17,271 bases of DNA from Defluviitaleaceae bacterium (lineage in GTDB: Bacteria > Bacillota > Clostridia > Lachnospirales > WQUN01), in NCBI GenBank assembly GCA_009782245.1, contig WRKK01000341.1:1-17271 (forward strand), written 5' to 3'. The notes beneath the pieces were generated by a model that was not told where the DNA came from, made no database searches, and saw only the letters and a list, made by a program, of their open reading frames with translations. Positions within the stretch are counted from its first letter, which is position 1; every line of letters starts with the position of its first letter. A program made the translations under genes and the position numbers. Positions 15,220 to 17,271 of this stretch are shown one piece after another.

Positions 15220-17145
15220 ATGGAATTTATTTTTGGGAATAGCGGCAAGAGTTACGGACTGCTATACAAAAGCAACAACAAGGACGAAAATATAAGCAAA
15301 CATTTACAGGAAATCAGCTTGTTTGGTGTGCCAGTTAGCGAAAATCTTTACGCATACAAAGTTATTACCGACGGCATTACTTTTACCACTATTTTCAATA
15401 TGTTTTCTGGCGATACTGCCTTTGAACGTGGCTCGCATTACAACCACGTAAAATGGAACGAGTCGGACAGAAATTATTTTTTGCACAGGGATTTTTTTGA
15501 CAAAATGCTTTCGGGTTTCGCTTTGCAAAATGATGTAGAACGGTTGCGGCAGGACGGCTCGGCACTCGGCTTTATTCCTGGTATTTCTGCACTTGCTGAT
15601 AATTCCTTTGGTAGCAACATAGTATTGTGTGCACTTAATGCTCTTCATTCTAGCGAAAATCAGGTTGTTGTAGCTTTAGACACAACTGAAAACCACATAT
15701 TCGATGCCTACGCAAGAGCCTTTATCAAGCTGTTGTTTGAAAACCTTAGCGTTAATTTGCGTATAAAAATTTCCTACATAACATCTTGTAATTTAAGCAA
15801 TTTCAAGGGTTCGCCCTATCGGTTGTGCGTTGTCCCCACAAATTTTGTTGACGGCACTAAAGAAGATGGAAAAAATGAAAAAAACGGCTTGACAATAATC
15901 GACAAAAATAGCAAGCTACCAGAACATAGCGAATGGTCTAGTTATCTAAAATGGCTTGTTTCCTTGGATACGTACGAAAAAGATGTTTTTTTTGGCGAAT
16001 ACGAAAGTGTAATTGGTCAGCATGAAATGGTCGCATCAAAATCGCTGTTGGAATATTATTTGGCTAAAAAAGGCGAAACGAACGATTTTAGCAAACTGCT
16101 TTTGAAATACGTTGACAAAAGTGTTTCCTCTGGCGTTGCTTTTGTTGTGCCTTTTAGCCAAAAGAAAAAATTGCAAGAATATCACAGCAGCCCGAGCGGC
16201 TTTATTATGGCTAATGCGATTGATTTGTACAATATCGATGATTTTATCAAAGGCAACAAACCCGAACTTGCCTACTTAACAGCCGTATACGGCGAAGAAC
16301 GCATTCCAGAACTGGAACACATAATTTGCGATTCGTTGCCCAAGCCCCTAAACAAGCCGCTATCCGCCGAAGATTTAGCCGAAATTGAAAAAATACAAAC
16401 CGCAATAACCCGATATACCACAGAAAAACAAAGCGGCATAAATGCAACCGTTACGGCTTGTGCGGTGTTTTGTTTGGCAAAACTGCTAAATTATTTGCTA
16501 GAGTGCCAAAATTACAAAAATGAAACCATCGAAAACATAAAAAAAACTTTCGTTTCGTTGTCAACCATAAACGAAGTTACTGACTTTGCTGTGCCAAATT
16601 ATGAACACGCTAGTTTTAAGTTGGATTTTGCCGATATTATCGAGACAGAAAAAAATACTGCACTATACCGCTGTTTTGCCGCCGAACGCTTGCAAAATAT
16701 TCCCAACCATTCGGATAATTTGGTCTCTGCATTTGAAGAATATACAGCCAGCTTAAACAGCGAAACGGCAAATTTTCAAAACCGTATAAACGAACTTACA
16801 AACGAACTTGCAAAAAAACCTGCAAACGAGCCGACAAACGAACCAACAAACGAACCAACAAAAAAACCAATCGCCGCCAAAGACAAAAAGCCAACTTTTA
16901 GCTTTGATTTGCCAAAACAAGAATCAGCCAATCCGCAAAATTTGAACGAGGGCGCTAACTTACCAGCGAAAACGGTTGACAAAAGCCGTAAAATCGCAAA
17001 CGGATATTTCAAGGGGAAAACCTCCGAAAATTTAACCACTAAAATAATTAAAATATTGCTTATCGTTGGTATTGTGGTGGGTGTTGTTGTTTTGGCGGTT
17101 CTTGCATATCAATTATTCATGCCCAACAATAATGTTTCCGTGTGA
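15220..17145 (+). CDS. GAP1-like protein with C-terminal membrane anchor
   Basis: The 641-residue product is a paralogue of the GAP1-like/MORN protein. It shares MEFIFGNSGKSYGLL at the start, ERGSHYNHVKW (about 70-80), LRIKISYITSC and SSYLKWLVSL. Instead of MORN repeats it continues with a mostly helical segment (about 290-520), then a polar linker with ANEP/TNEP repeats (535-550). It ends in one hydrophobic helix (about 612-633) with a short polar tail, which suggests a C-terminal tail anchor with the rest in the cytoplasm. The ribosome binding site GAAAGGG comes from a tandem repeat. It is last in the operon. Duplication followed by different C-termini suggests one GAP1-like partner is membrane-tethered and the other is not. 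Confidence 0.8.
   Translation: MEFIFGNSGKSYGLLYKSNNKDENISKHLQEISLFGVPVSENLYAYKVITDGITFTTIFNMFSGDTAFERGSHYNHVKWNESDRNYFLHRDFFDKMLSGFALQNDVERLRQDGSALGFIPGISALADNSFGSNIVLCALNALHSSENQVVVALDTTENHIFDAYARAFIKLLFENLSVNLRIKISYITSCNLSNFKGSPYRLCVVPTNFVDGTKEDGKNEKNGLTIIDKNSKLPEHSEWSSYLKWLVSLDTYEKDVFFGEYESVIGQHEMVASKSLLEYYLAKKGETNDFSKLLLKYVDKSVSSGVAFVVPFSQKKKLQEYHSSPSGFIMANAIDLYNIDDFIKGNKPELAYLTAVYGEERIPELEHIICDSLPKPLNKPLSAEDLAEIEKIQTAITRYTTEKQSGINATVTACAVFCLAKLLNYLLECQNYKNETIENIKKTFVSLSTINEVTDFAVPNYEHASFKLDFADIIETEKNTALYRCFAAERLQNIPNHSDNLVSAFEEYTASLNSETANFQNRINELTNELAKKPANEPTNEPTNEPTKKPIAAKDKKPTFSFDLPKQESANPQNLNEGANLPAKTVDKSRKIANGYFKGKTSENLTTKIIKILLIVGIVVGVVVLAVLAYQLFMPNNNVSV
16822..16869 (+). repeat. 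In-frame 12-base repeat (TNEP linker)
   Basis: Four 12-base units lie in tandem (GCAAACGAGCCG, ACAAACGAACCA twice, ACAAAAAAACCA) and encode ANEP-TNEP-TNEP-TKKP. They form a flexible linker between the helical region and the membrane anchor. Confidence 0.85.
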
Positions 17146-17159
17146 ACCAGACGGAACGG

Positions 17160-17183
17160 GCAGGGGACGGTCGCCCCACCTGC
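17160..17183 (+). terminator. Possible hairpin terminator of the operon
   Basis: GCAGGGG (17160-17166) can pair with CCCC-A-CCTGC (17174-17183), with one bulged base, 15 bases after the last stop codon. A short T-rich stretch (CTTTTATT) follows only after several bases, so it is a weak intrinsic terminator at best. Part of the hairpin resembles the palindromic repeat nearby. Confidence 0.35.
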
Positions 17184-17217
17184 GTACACTTTTATTGAAC
17201 CATTGGGGATTAGACGG

Positions 17218-17245
17218 ACGGGCGACCGAGGACGGTCGCCCCTAC
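17218..17245. repeat. Palindromic REP-like repeat, right copy
   Basis: This is an exact inverted copy of 20-47. Its core GGGCGACCG (17220-17228) and CGGTCGCCC (17233-17241) form a 9-bp stem with an AGGA loop. The surrounding 126 bases after the operon hold no gene and are visibly richer in GC than the operon. A second small hairpin, CCTGAC/GTCAGG with a CGCC loop, follows at 17245-17260. Confidence 0.8.
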
Positions 17246-17271
17246 CTGACCGCCGTCAGGCGGGCGGGAGG

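Noticed and set aside
20..17245. The 28-base inverted repeats as ends of a composite transposon carrying the operon
   Set aside because: No transposase or integrase lies between them, the interval includes the housekeeping genes dnaB and rplI, and the repeats are self-palindromic like dispersed REP-type elements.

Overview
This is bacterial chromosomal DNA, most likely from a low-to-moderate GC Bacillota (Clostridia-like) organism. The evidence is the adjacent housekeeping pair rplI-dnaB, strong AGGAGG-type ribosome binding sites, sigma-A-like promoters with 17-base spacers, AT-rich coding sequence, and short GC-rich palindromic repeats at both window edges. No closer assignment can be made from the sequence alone.

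Layout. Positions 1-115 hold a GC-rich palindromic repeat element. Positions 116-1999, minus strand, hold dnaB (replicative helicase) and rplI (ribosomal protein L9), transcribed from a promoter at 2045-2073. A divergent promoter at 2124-2152 faces right. It appears to drive one long plus-strand operon of eight genes (2253-17145), with only short gaps between genes, each carrying a ribosome binding site. A second inverted copy of the palindromic repeat follows (17218-17245).

The operon is the interesting part. In order it encodes: (1) an exported, membrane-anchored protein with a vWA-like ectodomain and an Ig-like domain; (2) a 1223-residue tubulin/FtsZ-superfamily protein with the GGGTGSG signature; (3) a soluble protein of unknown function; (4) a small soluble protein of unknown function; (5) a TRAFAC-type GTPase with P-loop, DxxG and NKxD motifs, carrying two widely separated CxxC zinc knuckles; (6) a GAP1-like (GTPase-associated protein) protein with C-terminal MORN repeats; (7) a three-helix membrane protein; (8) a second GAP1-like protein anchored by a C-terminal transmembrane helix. 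The combination suggests a membrane-attached machine in which an outside-facing vWA-like module, a cytoplasmic tubulin-like polymer or switch and a GTPase with two dedicated partners work together. What it does (defence, envelope or cytoskeletal organisation, or signalling) cannot be read from the sequence.

A second theme is short tandem repetition. Most operon genes carry an in-frame 9- or 12-base repeat in a linker, and three intergenic gaps carry 10-11-base tandem repeats that run into the ribosome binding site. The operon leader has two 12-base repeats.
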